The notes below the pieces were generated by a model, which saw nothing but the letters and a program-made list of their open reading frames with translations, made no database searches and was not told the origin of the DNA. The translations under genes and the position numbers were made by a program. This document shows, piece by piece, positions 20,796 to 30,988 of a stretch of DNA of 64,000 nt; the stretch's first letter is position 1; every line of letters starts with the position of its first letter. The DNA is from Closterium sp. Naga37s-1 (lineage: Eukaryota; Streptophyta; Zygnematophyceae; Desmidiales; Closteriaceae). The stretch lies in assembly GCA_947471745.1 (NCBI GenBank), contig CANJKZ010001237.1, positions 1,904,001 to 1,968,000 on the forward strand, read 5' to 3'.

Positions 20796-20796
20796 C

Positions 20797-21371
20797 ACGA
20801 GCAGGTGCGGTGATGCGTTGTTCGGGAGCGATGATGACGAGAGCAGGTCGTGCAGCATGATAGCGTGGTCCATTGCTTCGGGCCATTGGTGGTTGGGTAG
20901 CCGCGTGCCACGTAGCAGCTTGCGCATGGTGTTCTGGAGAGTCCTGTTCATCCTTTCTACTACGCCTTGCTGTTGGTGGGCTTATGGAAGGGAGATGAGC
21001 CGCTTGATGCCTCTCTCTGCCAAGTACTGCTTGAACCTCTGTGAGGTGTATTCTCCCCCCCCGTCAGACTGGAAGCTCTTTAGCTTAACTCCTGATTCTC
21101 GTTCTGCTACTGGGAGCCAGGCAACAAAGGCTTCGAAGGCCATGTCGCGACTTGGAAGGTTGAGATGCCAGACAGCGCGAGTGGCGGCGACGATGAACGT
21201 GATGGTGTAGCTGTATGCTCCTTGTCCAGGTTTGCGATTGTACAGGATGTCGCTGTACACTTTCTCCAGAGGCGAGGCTGGTACCCCAATGGTCAGGCAG
21301 AGGAGGCATGTGGGCGTGGAGCCGAAGGGTTGAGCAGCCGAGGGCGGAGTAGAGTAGAAAGAGGTCGTCAC
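20797..21371 (-). pseudogene. Copia integrase fragment in the duplication junction
   Basis: The minus strand reads VYSDILYNRKPG, then FQSDGGGEYTSQRFKQYLAE, a stop and frame change near 20,980, then MNRTLQNTMRKLLRGTRLPN and HLLVHRAWG. The first two motifs hold two of the three integrase catalytic Asp; the Glu region falls at the break. It differs clearly from the C1 integrase, so it comes from another copia family. At its left edge the frame runs on into the C1 RNase H piece. Confidence 0.65.
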
Positions 21372-21474
21372 GGTTGGATCTTATCATTCCTCTGCCATTC
21401 TATCGATTTTCAGTCAACAAACCTTCCAGCAATCGAAACGATCAGCCTCTCTCCAGCAATCTGCTATCAACAGT

Positions 21475-21696
21475 CTCCTGTGCAGCCATGGCTGTGGCGT
21501 AGATCTCAGCCTCACAACTGGAGCTGAGAACTGAAGACGAGCGCGTAGAACGCCAAGAAACCGAACCAGAGCCAAGACTGAAGGTGTAACCCTGTGACGA
21601 CCGCTGCGTAGCCTGGTCGTCAACCCAAGAAGCGTCTGAGTGGCCAGTGAGGACAACGTCGCTCCGTCCTCCAAGCACGAGCCCCATGCCCGATGC
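21475..21696 (-). repeat. Third copy of a 222 bp C1 RNase H segment
   Basis: Identical to 20,575-20,796 and matching 29,975-30,195. It sits immediately before the start of duplicate copy two (21,701). 21,372-21,474, just before it, is unassigned DNA. Confidence 0.9.
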
Positions 21697-21700
21697 TGGA

Positions 21701-22997
21701 GCAATGGGAGGCATGGCGGGAATGAGGGGCATGGGGGAAAGGGGCCTTGGAAGACAGACACACAGCCTCACACACGCACCCAGACTCCCACGGCACCTTC
21801 AGATTCAGTCATCTCCCTAACCGAGGAGGAGTGAACTTCAAACACATGCTTCCCCCTTCCGCCTTTCGCCTTCTCTCCCTCGTCCCCACTCCCTTCACGT
21901 CCCACTCTCCCCTGTGCTGCGCTCACTGCCCTCCCGTGTGCTGCGCTCACTGCTCTCCGTTCCGACCTGTGCAGCCAGCCATCATCTCCCCGCCTCGCCC
22001 CTCACGCCCACCCACCCACCACGAGCGGAGGCGCCTGAGTGGGTGCGGCCTTGCTGCCCTGTGCCTGCTGTCGGTGCAGCTGCAGCTGGCGCCAGCACCA
22101 CGAGAACACCGGCAGGTAGTACTGGAAGATGCGCCGCAGCTGCGCCTCCTCCAGTTGCGCCCCCCCCTCCCCCTGCGCCCCCAGGAACCCCAGCTGGTGC
22201 GCCAGCTCGCCGCCCAGCGCGCCCCACGCGGCGGCGTCGCGCTGCACGTCCGCCTGCGTGAGCCCCACGCGTTGCAGCAGCGGACTGCGCGCCACGAACG
22301 CGGGGAGGTCTTTAAGGGGGATGACGTGTGGAGGCGCGGGGTGGGTGGGTGGGAGCGAGGGCAGGGAGGGCAGGGAAGGGGAGGGGACGGCGGAGGGGGA
22401 GGAGGCGGCAGCGTCTTTGAGGCTGCGGACGGCGTGGCGGCGGCGCGAGGCGGAGGGGCGGCGGGGGCAGCGCGAGAGGGGGGAGAGGGAGACGCGTTGG
22501 GGTGGGCCGGCGAGTGGGCGAGCATTGGGTTGATTCTGGCGAGGGGAGCAGGGAGGGCAGATGGAGGGCAGACAGGAGGGCAGATGGAGGGATTCGAGTC
22601 CTGCCACATTCAGATCGCCCGCTGCACGCGACTGACGATTCGCCCGGTGATTATCCCGCGCGCCTTACCGACATCACATGCATTCTACTTGAGCGCTTCC
22701 TCTGTGCCCGTTCCCACCCTCATTACGCGTCTGCTGTGTTCTTTCCGGGCCTTTAGAATGCCAGCACGCCCGCACCAACGGGAAGACCGCGGCCGCCGCG
22801 ACGCGCGTGGTGTGTGCCACACGTACCGCGAGAGAACGCGAGGCGGAGCCGTTGGAGGTCGCCACGTGGCCCGACGACAGACATCTCGCGACGGTCGTCG
22901 GCAAAGAGCGTGGCGACGCAGTGTTCGACACAGCGTGCGATGCCGGGCTGCTGCGAGGCGTCTGCGACACAGCGAGCGACGAGGCGAGGGCCTCCAT
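21701..22997 (-). pseudogene. 5'-only duplicate of GLYK
   Basis: Carries the GLYK leader exon (ATG at 22,997) and the N-terminal helical exon (to donor 22,020), unchanged from copy one. The duplication break at 21,701 removes the P-loop exon and everything after it. If transcribed from its copied promoter it could only give a transit peptide plus N-terminal region, without nucleotide or glycerate binding. Hence a truncated pseudogene. Confidence 0.85.
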
Positions 22998-24116
22998 GCC
23001 TCGCGAGTTCCGCGCGCCGCCGCGTGCTAAGACAGCCCTCAATAGTCAGACGATCCGAAGCTCAGAAGCTTACTAGCGGAGCAAAGGACGAGGAGAAGCA
23101 CGACGAGAAAACAAGCGGTAGTAAGTGCAAATGTGCCTCCGCGATGCCCCGTTGCCACCGCTGCTCGCTTGCTATCGCTTTGGAAGCTGGGCTGGTTGCA
23201 ACCTGGCCTCGAAGCGCGCTCAGGAAGAAACTCGAGAATCGTTCGCGAGCGAGGATGAAGTGCGATCGGTTTCAGATCAGATCGAGGTGAATGCACGTGA
23301 CGTGGCGTCGCCTACTGGGTCTCTCTCAAAGGCTGATAGGGTGCCACCTGGCATGGGATCACCCGGTCGTTTCATCTAAAGAGTGAAGTGAACATCTCGC
23401 CCAAAGAGGTCCCCGTTAGCGCAGGGAGGCGTCTCTTGCTCTCATGTTTGTTCTGAACATTAATTACTATACAAGCTTGGAACATAAACACATATACACC
23501 CTATTCTCGATAATTGCACACCCCCTACCCCCTATTTCGAAGGTACCCTGTACGTTTTCTGGCTCGATGTGACGGACACCCAAAGATTGACGAGGGTAGT
23601 TATCGAGCCTCGCACTTAATTTTCCGAGTGAGTAGTAGGGGTGCATGGCTGCCCTTGGAACTCTGGTTTCTTTTCTTCCATTCGCGAGCAGGTTGCGAGG
23701 TCCCTCCTCCGAAAGTCTACAATCGTTGCTTGCTACCCAACTTTAACGTTTAACCAAGAGTAATTACCCCAGAGTGTGCGCTTAAGGGGTGTGAAATTAT
23801 CGAGAATAGGGTGTACTCTGTTTGGAAGGTATGTTTCTTTAGGGAACCTCGTCACCCAAATAGGTCCCCGCGCATGAGGTGTCCATTTCGTAGCGCTTAT
23901 TTTCCTCCACCTTTGTAAACCTTGAACGAACAGTATAGAAGCAGCTCATCTTTTCGTGCCTCTTCACCACGGGTACTCATCACCAATTAGCACGAGCGCG
24001 AATCCCGGCGAGATCCCGATCACCGCGACGACGACTCGCCGACGCGGCGACGACTCACGTTGGATCCGCGCGCAGCTGCGCCTTTCTTTCTCCGCTCGCG
24101 CGTGCGGGTCGCAGCG
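22998..24116. promoter_or_regulatory. Duplicate of the divergent promoter region
   Basis: Copy of 13,567-14,685 including the MITE (23,497-23,813). It drives the second TPR copy on the right and the truncated GLYK on the left, if active. Confidence 0.45.
23497..23813. mobile_element. TA-flanked MITE, duplicate copy
   Basis: Same element as 14,066-14,382, with the same TA flanks; copied by the segmental duplication, not by a new insertion. Confidence 0.75.
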
Positions 24117-24928
24117 ATGGCGGATCCGGGCTCGTGCGAGGCGAGTTTGAAGGATCGCGGCAACGCGGAGTTTAAGGCGAAGAACTTTCTCAAGGCGGCG
24201 GCGCTGTACACGCAGGCCATCAAGGACGCGCCCGACAGCCACGCGCTCTACAGGTAACCGCGCCGCGCGCATTTCCTTTCTATTTCCGCGTTTTTGTTAT
24301 TCTGTGTTGGCGCGGCGGCCGTGGCTGACTGCACGTGCGGCGCGCAGCAATCGGTCGGCGGCGTTCCTGCAGCTGTCGAAGCTCACCAAGGCGCTGGCGG
24401 ACGCGGAGGCCGCCATCCGCCTCAACCCCGCGTGGGAGAAGGTGAGCACAGCGCCGCTCCAAGGGGTTCACGGGGTTTCGCGTCCGCTTCTGGCGCCGGG
24501 AATTGAGACTCACTCATGCACATCCTCTCGTGACTTGCGATGTGCGTGTGGCGTGGTGGTGTGGGGAGTGTGGCGTGTGTCTGGTGCGTCGCAGGGCTAC
24601 TACCGCAAGGGCTGTGCGCTGGAGGCAATGAAGCGCTACGACGAGGTGAGCCGCCCTCGCCTGCCCTCGCCTGCCCTCGCCTGCCCTCGCCTGCCCCCAC
24701 CTGCCCTCACTTGTTCAATTTCGAGTTTCTAAGTTGGGTGCCGCAGGGTTGACGAGTATGTGGTGGCATGCTGCCGTGCTGTGCTGCTGCCTTGCTGCGC
24801 GGTGGCAGGCATTGGAGGCGTTCAGGGAGGCGGCGGAGAGGAGCCCCGGCAGTGCGGAGACGGCGGGCAAGCTGCGCCTGCTCTCCAAGCTGGCCCGCGA
24901 CCACAAGCGCTCGCACCCCTCCTCGTGA
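24117..24928 (+). CDS. Small TPR co-chaperone-like protein, second copy
   Basis: Exons 24,117-24,253, 24,348-24,441, 24,595-24,645 and 24,809-24,928 correspond base for base to the gene at 14,686-15,497 and encode the same 133-residue, three-repeat protein with the same splice sites. I see no coding difference, so both copies could be active. If the duplication is real, dosage of this protein is doubled while GLYK stays single. Confidence 0.8.
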
Positions 24929-24966
24929 CCCCCGCCCTCCGTGCCGCCATGGCACGCCCTGTGTAG

Positions 24967-25127
24967 GTAAGTCCAACGCAGGTGAGTCCAACGCAGGTGA
25001 GTCCAACGCAGGTGAGTCCAACGCAGGTGAGTCCAACGCAGGTGAGTCCAACGCAGGTGAGTCCAACGCAGGTGAGTCCAACGCAGGTGAGTCCATCGCA
25101 GGTGAGTCCAACGCAGGTGAGTCCAAG
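24967..25127. repeat. 15 bp splice-site-like array, duplicate
   Basis: About 10.7 copies of GTGAGTCCAACGCAG, two fewer than at 15,536-15,726; the main length difference between the two duplicate blocks. Confidence 0.93.
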
Positions 25128-26324
25128 GTTGGCAAGTCACCTGCTGCAGAACCACCCTCCTTGTCTCGACCCCCCCCCTCACTCGTCCTGCCTTTCTCAC
25201 CCTTCTCCTGCTCGCCGTCGTTCCGTCATTTTCCATTCCCCCCTACTTGTTCGTCCACTCCTTCCCCACCCTGTCCTCGTCTCACTCGCCCTCCCCTCCT
25301 CCCCTTGTCTCGCCCCCTATCGGCCTCGCCCCCTATTGGCCTCGCCCCCTATCGGCCTCGCCCCCTATCGGCCTCGCCCCTCGGTGCTCATCTCCGTGCC
25401 TCACTTTGCAACCCCCCGTTCCTCGCCTGCCTCGCTCATCATCTGCCCACGCTGTGCCGTGAACCACTCTTCGCCCCTCTAGAACCCCTCGCTTCTACCT
25501 TGCAGCGACCCTATTCGTGTGTGCATGTCAATGCGACCCTATTCATTTAATCAGCACTCATCGCATGCACCCCCCCTCCGCCGCTCAGCCCTTTATCCCT
25601 CACGACCCTGCACTCTCTCGCTCCCTCGCTTTGCTCCCACCCGTTCATTCCCATGCCTCTCTCATGATTCTCTCACCATGCCTCTGCCACCCCCTCCCTT
25701 CCCTCTCTCCCACTGACCTCACTTCCACCTTCATCAATCTCTTCTCTGTATGCGCCCTTCCCCTCTCCTTCACTTCCCCCTCATCCTCCACGCTCTCCTC
25801 TCTCATCTCACCAACCCCTGCCTCCCTTGTCGCCCGAATGGACCGTCTCTTCATGCACCCTTCTCTGCCCGTGACTCCTTGCCTTCTCCCCCCCTCCCCT
25901 CCTCCCCTCCTAGTGTAAAGGCCCGAAGATTACATCCTAACACAACTTCATAGCACGGGAAGGAGCGTCTTGAACGAGGTGGTGCTATGCAAGAGACTTC
26001 AAAGCGTCACACCTCCCCGCCCGCCCGCTCTGGCTTTGCCGGCCGGAGGCCACAGCGCACCCCATTCATGCATTCTAGCTCCCCACACCTCAAGGGTCAG
26101 AAGCATCTGAAACTCACCGACAGTTCGGTTCAGGACGTTATTGGAAAGACATGCTTCTGCAAGGGCTTCTGTGCATGCTGCTTAGCAGTACACGGGGGAA
26201 CGGACGGACGCAGTTCAAGGACGGTGCACGATGCAAACATCACCGTCAGGCCTAATTGAGGCCCTGTCTTCCTGTAGTTTCCCAAGTGTATGTTTTTCAA
26301 GCGCGTAGGGGTTAGTGTTGAGAG
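25128..26324. other. Pyrimidine-rich TPR 3' flank, duplicate
   Basis: Copy of 15,727-16,923; no gene recognised. Confidence 0.4.
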
Positions 26325-27772
26325 CAGGCCCTATTTTATCAGGGTAAATCACCCTGATATCCTGATTATCAGGGTGGTTTTTGGGTGTAACACTGATGCT
26401 GTAGGGTATTTTTTTTGGGACCTTGATTTTCCCTGATGTGCCAGGGTTTACGAATAAGGCACACTGTCGCCTCAGTGCTGCCGATCCTCTTAGCGAGTTT
26501 TACCCTGAAGCGAGTACCAGCCACCCCCCGCCACCCCCCTTCCCCCCCTCCCCCCCCCCCCCCCCCCTTCCCCTAACCCCCCTACCCCGTAACCCGGGAT
26601 TCCCTATTGCCAACTGTCGAAACTGTAAATTTGTTATTGTGTGCTCTGTTAATGACAATTTCAGCAGGGTTCGAGAACATTGTACACTGATGCCTCAGGG
26701 TTGAATATTCAAACTAAGCAGAAACCCTGATGAATCAGTTTTCCCACAAGGGGTCACACTGATAATCAGGGTTTTGAACATGTGCAACACTGATCGTAAG
26801 GGTTGGCAAAAACCAAAAATTAGCCCTGGTTGAGAGTTGAGCACTGCTATTATCGAGTATATTATAGATACTGTGTTACAACAGAAAGATGTATGCGCTG
26901 GAAGAGTACACCCTAATCTATTGGTATGCTTTGCATCTGTTGGGCTGAGGAAGGCCCTTAGGATCTTGTAGAGACTGCCTTGGCTGGCAGCGCCCAGCAC
27001 TGCAGCAGCGCCGCTGTGTCACCCCGTGTCAAACTTCATGGGGTGAATCATTGAGCCGGGCCCGCTTGAGGTTGTAGGCTGTAGCCGCCACTGGCTCAAG
27101 GGAGGGATTAGGATGGGTGAATAGAAGAGGGGTACTATTCGATAAGGCGGCTGGACGAATAGATACCACGTGGAAAGGGGATGGGTGAATAGAGGGGAAA
27201 TGGGTGAATAGAGGGGAAATGGGTGACTACAAGGAGGTTGTAGCCGCCACTGATAGGTGCGATGGAAGCAGGGCTAATTTTTGGTTTTTGCCAACCCTTA
27301 CGATCAGTGTTGCACATGTTCAAAACCCTGATTATCAGTGTGACCCCTTGTGGGAAAACTGATTCATCAGGGTTTCTGCTTAGTTTGAATATTCAACCCT
27401 GAGGCATCAGTGTACAATGTTCTCGAACCCTGCTGAAATTGTCATTAACAGAGCACACAATAACAAATTTACAGTTTCGACAGTTAGCAATAGGGAATCC
27501 CGGGTTACGGGGTAGGGGGGTTAGGGGAAGGGGGGGGGGGGGGCGGGAGGGGGGGAAGGGGGGTGGCGGGGGGTGGCTGGTACTCGCTTCAGGGTAAAAC
27601 TCGCTAAGAGGATCGGCAACACCGAGGCGACAGTGTGCCTTATTCGTAAACCCTGGCACATCAGGGAAAATCAAGGTCCCAAAAAAAATACCCTACGGCA
27701 TCAGTGTTACACCCAAAAACCACCCTGATAATCAGGGTATCAGGGTGATTTACCCTGATAAAATAGGGCCTG
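26325..27772. mobile_element. Fold-back element, duplicate copy
   Basis: Arms 26,325-26,828 and 27,269-27,772, same as 16,924-18,372. One visible change is AAGCGAGTACC here against AAGCAAGTACC in copy one. Confidence 0.7.
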
Positions 27773-27896
27773 GATGGAAGGTGACACGAAGGGAAGGGGG
27801 GAAGGGCGGGGAAGAATGAAGGGACTGGAATGAGCGGGGAGGGGGGATGAGGAGCCACGAGGAGCCATGCGAAGGCAGGCGAACACCCATGCATAC

Positions 27897-28730
27897 CTGT
27901 GGAAGGTGTGCCCCTTGCCAATCAGCGCCAGCTTCTTCAGCGCCTTCTCCTCCTCCACTTCCCCAGCACGAGCAGTTCCAGCAGCAGGCGGCGTGTAGGT
28001 GACGTGGATGAACTTGGGCGGGCTGTCTGCCGCAGACTGGGCCCCCAGAGGGGTCAGCCAGACGCGCCTGAGTCAAGTGTGAAGGTGTGCAAGTCCTCAG
28101 CAGAAGCAATACCTGCGGCAGCAGACTCACAAGCACCTAGAGCAGCAGCCTTTGCACCAGTAGCGCGCGGCACACGAGTAACAGTCACCCTCAACACTAA
28201 CAGAACCAGCATACATAGCATAGATTCCAGCATTGATCTTGTCAAAGTCAAGAGCAAACACATCCACCCCCTTCCCTAGCAACGCTAACCAGTTGAGGAT
28301 ATCCTGCTCATCTCCGTACTCGGTGCGCCAGGCATCCTCGAGACGGCAGAAGCAACGATACTCAGTGTGTCCAGTCTTCCCACAGGGCTCACCAGTCTTG
28401 GGACCCGAGCGCCTGATGTACGGGCAACAAACATTAGCCCCAGTGGAGCCATGCTGGACCACCCACTCACGAAGCTCCTGAGGGGTGCGTGGCTCCTGCT
28501 GGCGTGGCTGTTGCTGCTGTCCACCCCCAGTGCCTCCGCCGCCACGAGCTACACCACCAGACGCCGCCCCATAGCCTCCGCCCCTGCCAGCTCCACCCCG
28601 ACCGCCAGCCGAGCCCCCTCCGCCCACTCCACCGCCTCCACCACCCCGGCCACCTCCACTGCCGCCACCACCGCCTCCACCCCCGCCACCACCACCGCCA
28701 CCACCCCCGCCACCACCACCGCCTGCCAAC
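27897..28730 (-). pseudogene. Duplicate of the aminopeptidase-exon/copia gag chimera
   Basis: Same chimera as 18,497-19,330: exon fragment with donor at 27,897, then gag finger and protease motif. Two or three base changes (for example GGGTGCGTGG for GGGTGCATGG at 28,487). 28,731-29,310 is unassigned flank. Confidence 0.55.
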
Positions 28731-29310
28731 GCCGCTCACCTTCGATCTTCACTTCCATTGGTTCACGTCGAAGTGTTTGTCGCAGGGACATCCCAACCTC
28801 TCTATACCCGGTAACCCGAAAGACAAGGAATTCAAGTTTTAAAATCTTGAGGCGCGCGGCTTTCAAGCTTGTGCTGTTGGGGGGATTCACTAACATTCAC
28901 GAAATTGCGAAGCTTTTGTACACCCCACATATCGATCGCTCACAGGATCGATGTGTGAAATGTGACACGTCCTCACCACATCCCTCCGGGAATTACACAA
29001 GCGCTTGAGTACGATGTTTTGCAATCTGGAGCGCTTTTCTCATTCCACCACTTTAAACCACTCTGTTCACCACGCACAAATTAACTTTGTGACCCCCGCG
29101 TGTCTTCCATTGCTTTTCGAGCATGGAAACACGTTTCCCCAATCACAAGGCATTTCTTAGTTGTGATAAGAGCTGATTCACGGGAGAGGCGGTCTAGTCG
29201 AGAGCTAATCTAGCTACATAGGTCAATTCTTCCGATTTGCACCTCGATGAGATGGGATCTTACAATAATTGTTTTTAGTGACTGAAACCTTAAATTACGG
29301 AGTGTACTTT

Positions 29311-29444
29311 TGTCAGAATCTAGTAGCAGGAATGATTGAACTATGAAAGAGTTGGGTACAAGTATGAAACCCTAAAAGGGGCTGTACCCCATATTGGCTA
29401 CCCCACTACAGCCTACACATATATAACAAGAATATGCTTTGACA
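29311..29444 (-). repeat. C1 3' LTR
   Basis: 134 bp, at the 3' end of the minus-strand element, preceded (in element orientation) by TATGGGGGTG at 29,445-29,454, the likely polypurine tract. Confidence 0.93.
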
Positions 29445-29668
29445 CACCCCCATAGGCAAAGTGGGGGAGAGCAAGGGGTCACAAGACCAGTCAAGAGAAG
29501 CAAAGCAAGCTCAGGGTGGATCACAACGTCACCACACACACTGAGCACAAGCAAAGGGCCACAAGGCCAGTTCACATGCAGGGGTATCTATGCAACAACA
29601 ACAGCACAGTGATCTCTACCTAGCAGAGCAAGCATGCAGGTATATATAGATCACAGTACAAGCAAAGT

Positions 29669-30988
29669 CTACAGCAAGTGAGGAAACGTGGGCACAAGGC
29701 CTAACAGTGTGCAGAAACGCTGATGATCACCAGACGGAAGCGCCTTGGTAAATATATCAGCAGTGTTGGCCCGAGTGGCCACGTATGAAAGACGAAGCTG
29801 ACCACGCTGCTGCAACTCTCGAGCCAGGAAGTAACACAGAGCAATGTGCTTCGTTCTGTGCTCCAGTCTGTGCTCTTGACACAAGGCAATGGCGGCCTTG
29901 TTGTCGACGTACAGCACTGGAGGAGAACGAGGCCGCTCTCCCAAGTCGGTCAGCAGGTAGGTGAGCCAGCGTAACTCCTGTGCAGCCATGGCTGTGGCGT
30001 AGATCTCAGCCTCACAACTGGAGCTGAGAACTGAAGACGAGCGCGTAGAACGCCAAGAAACCGAACCAGAGCCAAGACTGAAGGTGTAACCCTGTGACGA
30101 CCGCTGCGTAGCCTGGTCGTCAACCCAAGAAGCGTCTGAGTGGCCAGTGAGGACAACGTCGCTCCGTCCTCCAAGCACGAGCCCCATGCCCGATGTACTG
30201 CACAAGTAGCGTAGTACCCTCTTAGCAGCATCCATGTGCACCTTTCGGTGCCGACCAGGAGCCACGTAGCGAGCCAGAAGGCCAAGAGGGTACGCAAGGT
30301 CAGGACGAGTGCAGGTCATCAGGTACATGAGGCAGCCCACTAGCTCTGGGTAAGGACCACTCGGCTCTACGGACTCGTCCGAAGGTGGAGCTGAGAGCGA
30401 GTGACCTGTAGCCAGAGGAGTGTGCTGTGCCGAAGACCAGGTGAAGCCGAAGCGCTGAAGGACCTGTTGCACCATGTGTGACTGAGCCAGTGTGATGGTG
30501 CGGCGTGCTCTGTCCCGGGTGTTCCGCAAGCCAAGATAGCTTGTCAGCTCACCCAGGTCTGTGCACGTGTGTCTCTTCTGCAGCTCCGACTTCACCAGGG
30601 CGAGAGCCTCAGTGTCAGCAGTGGCAAAGACCAAGTCGTCGACGTACACGAGGATGTAGAACGGCGGCAGCGAAGTGTCGGTGCGCAGAAACAGCGACGG
30701 GTCAGCAGTCGATGGAGCAAACCCAAGAGCCGCAAGTGTCGTCCTCAGTGTGTCGTGCCACTCACGTGGCGCCTGGCGGAGACCGTAGACCGGCCGCCTG
30801 AGGCTCCACTGGGTACCAGGAGGGAACGACCCAGTGAAGCCAGGTGGGCGGCGCAGCCAGATCTCCTCGTGCAGGCTGCCCTGTAAGAAGGCTGTGCTGA
30901 AGTCAAGAGAGTGAAGCTCGTAGTCACGCTGAGCGGCAACGTGCAGCAGCACCCGAAGAGTGGTCATCTTCGGGGTGGGGGAGAAGGT
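29669..30988 (-). CDS. C1 polyprotein, second part: RT and RNase H
   Basis: In frame with the upstream part once past the TAG at 30,989-30,991. Shows FSPTPKMTTLRVLL, DFSTAFLQGSLHEEIW, VYGLRQAPREWHD, the catalytic YVDD at 30,635-30,646, TSYLGLR, then RNase H with SDASWVDD, SSCEAEIYATAMAAQE, YVDNKAAIALCQ and the terminal TADIFTKAL. No further breaks. Needs readthrough of the amber codon to be made as a Gag-Pol protein; as it stands the element is probably not autonomous. Confidence 0.85.
   Translation of the reverse strand, partial: TFSPTPKMTTLRVLLHVAAQRDYELHSLDFSTAFLQGSLHEEIWLRRPPGFTGSFPPGTQWSLRRPVYGLRQAPREWHDTLRTTLAALGFAPSTADPSLFLRTDTSLPPFYILVYVDDLVFATADTEALALVKSELQKRHTCTDLGELTSYLGLRNTRDRARRTITLAQSHMVQQVLQRFGFTWSSAQHTPLATGHSLSAPPSDESVEPSGPYPELVGCLMYLMTCTRPDLAYPLGLLARYVAPGRHRKVHMDAAKRVLRYLCSTSGMGLVLGGRSDVVLTGHSDASWVDDQATQRSSQGYTFSLGSGSVSWRSTRSSSVLSSSCEAEIYATAMAAQELRWLTYLLTDLGERPRSPPVLYVDNKAAIALCQEHRLEHRTKHIALCYFLARELQQRGQLRLSYVATRANTADIFTKALPSGDHQRFCTLLGLVPTFPHLL

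Larger units (their letters stand above)
12270..20796. repeat. Segmental duplication, copy one
   Basis: This 8.5 kb matches 21,701-30,196 in direct orientation with only scattered single-base differences (for example GCAGGAATG here, GCGGGAATG there at about 12,285/21,716), a two-unit difference in the 15 bp array and a one-base difference in a C run. It runs from inside a GLYK intron, through the GLYK 5' exons, the TPR gene and the fold-back element, into the RNase H region of a copia element, where it breaks. Confidence 0.95.
21701..30196. repeat. Segmental duplication, copy two
   Basis: Direct copy of 12,270-20,796 (offset 9,431 bp, falling to 9,401 after the 15 bp array and 9,400 after a C run). 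It starts inside a GLYK intron without the P-loop exon and ends inside C1, which here continues intact. Near identity points to a very recent event or an assembly duplication. Confidence 0.95.
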
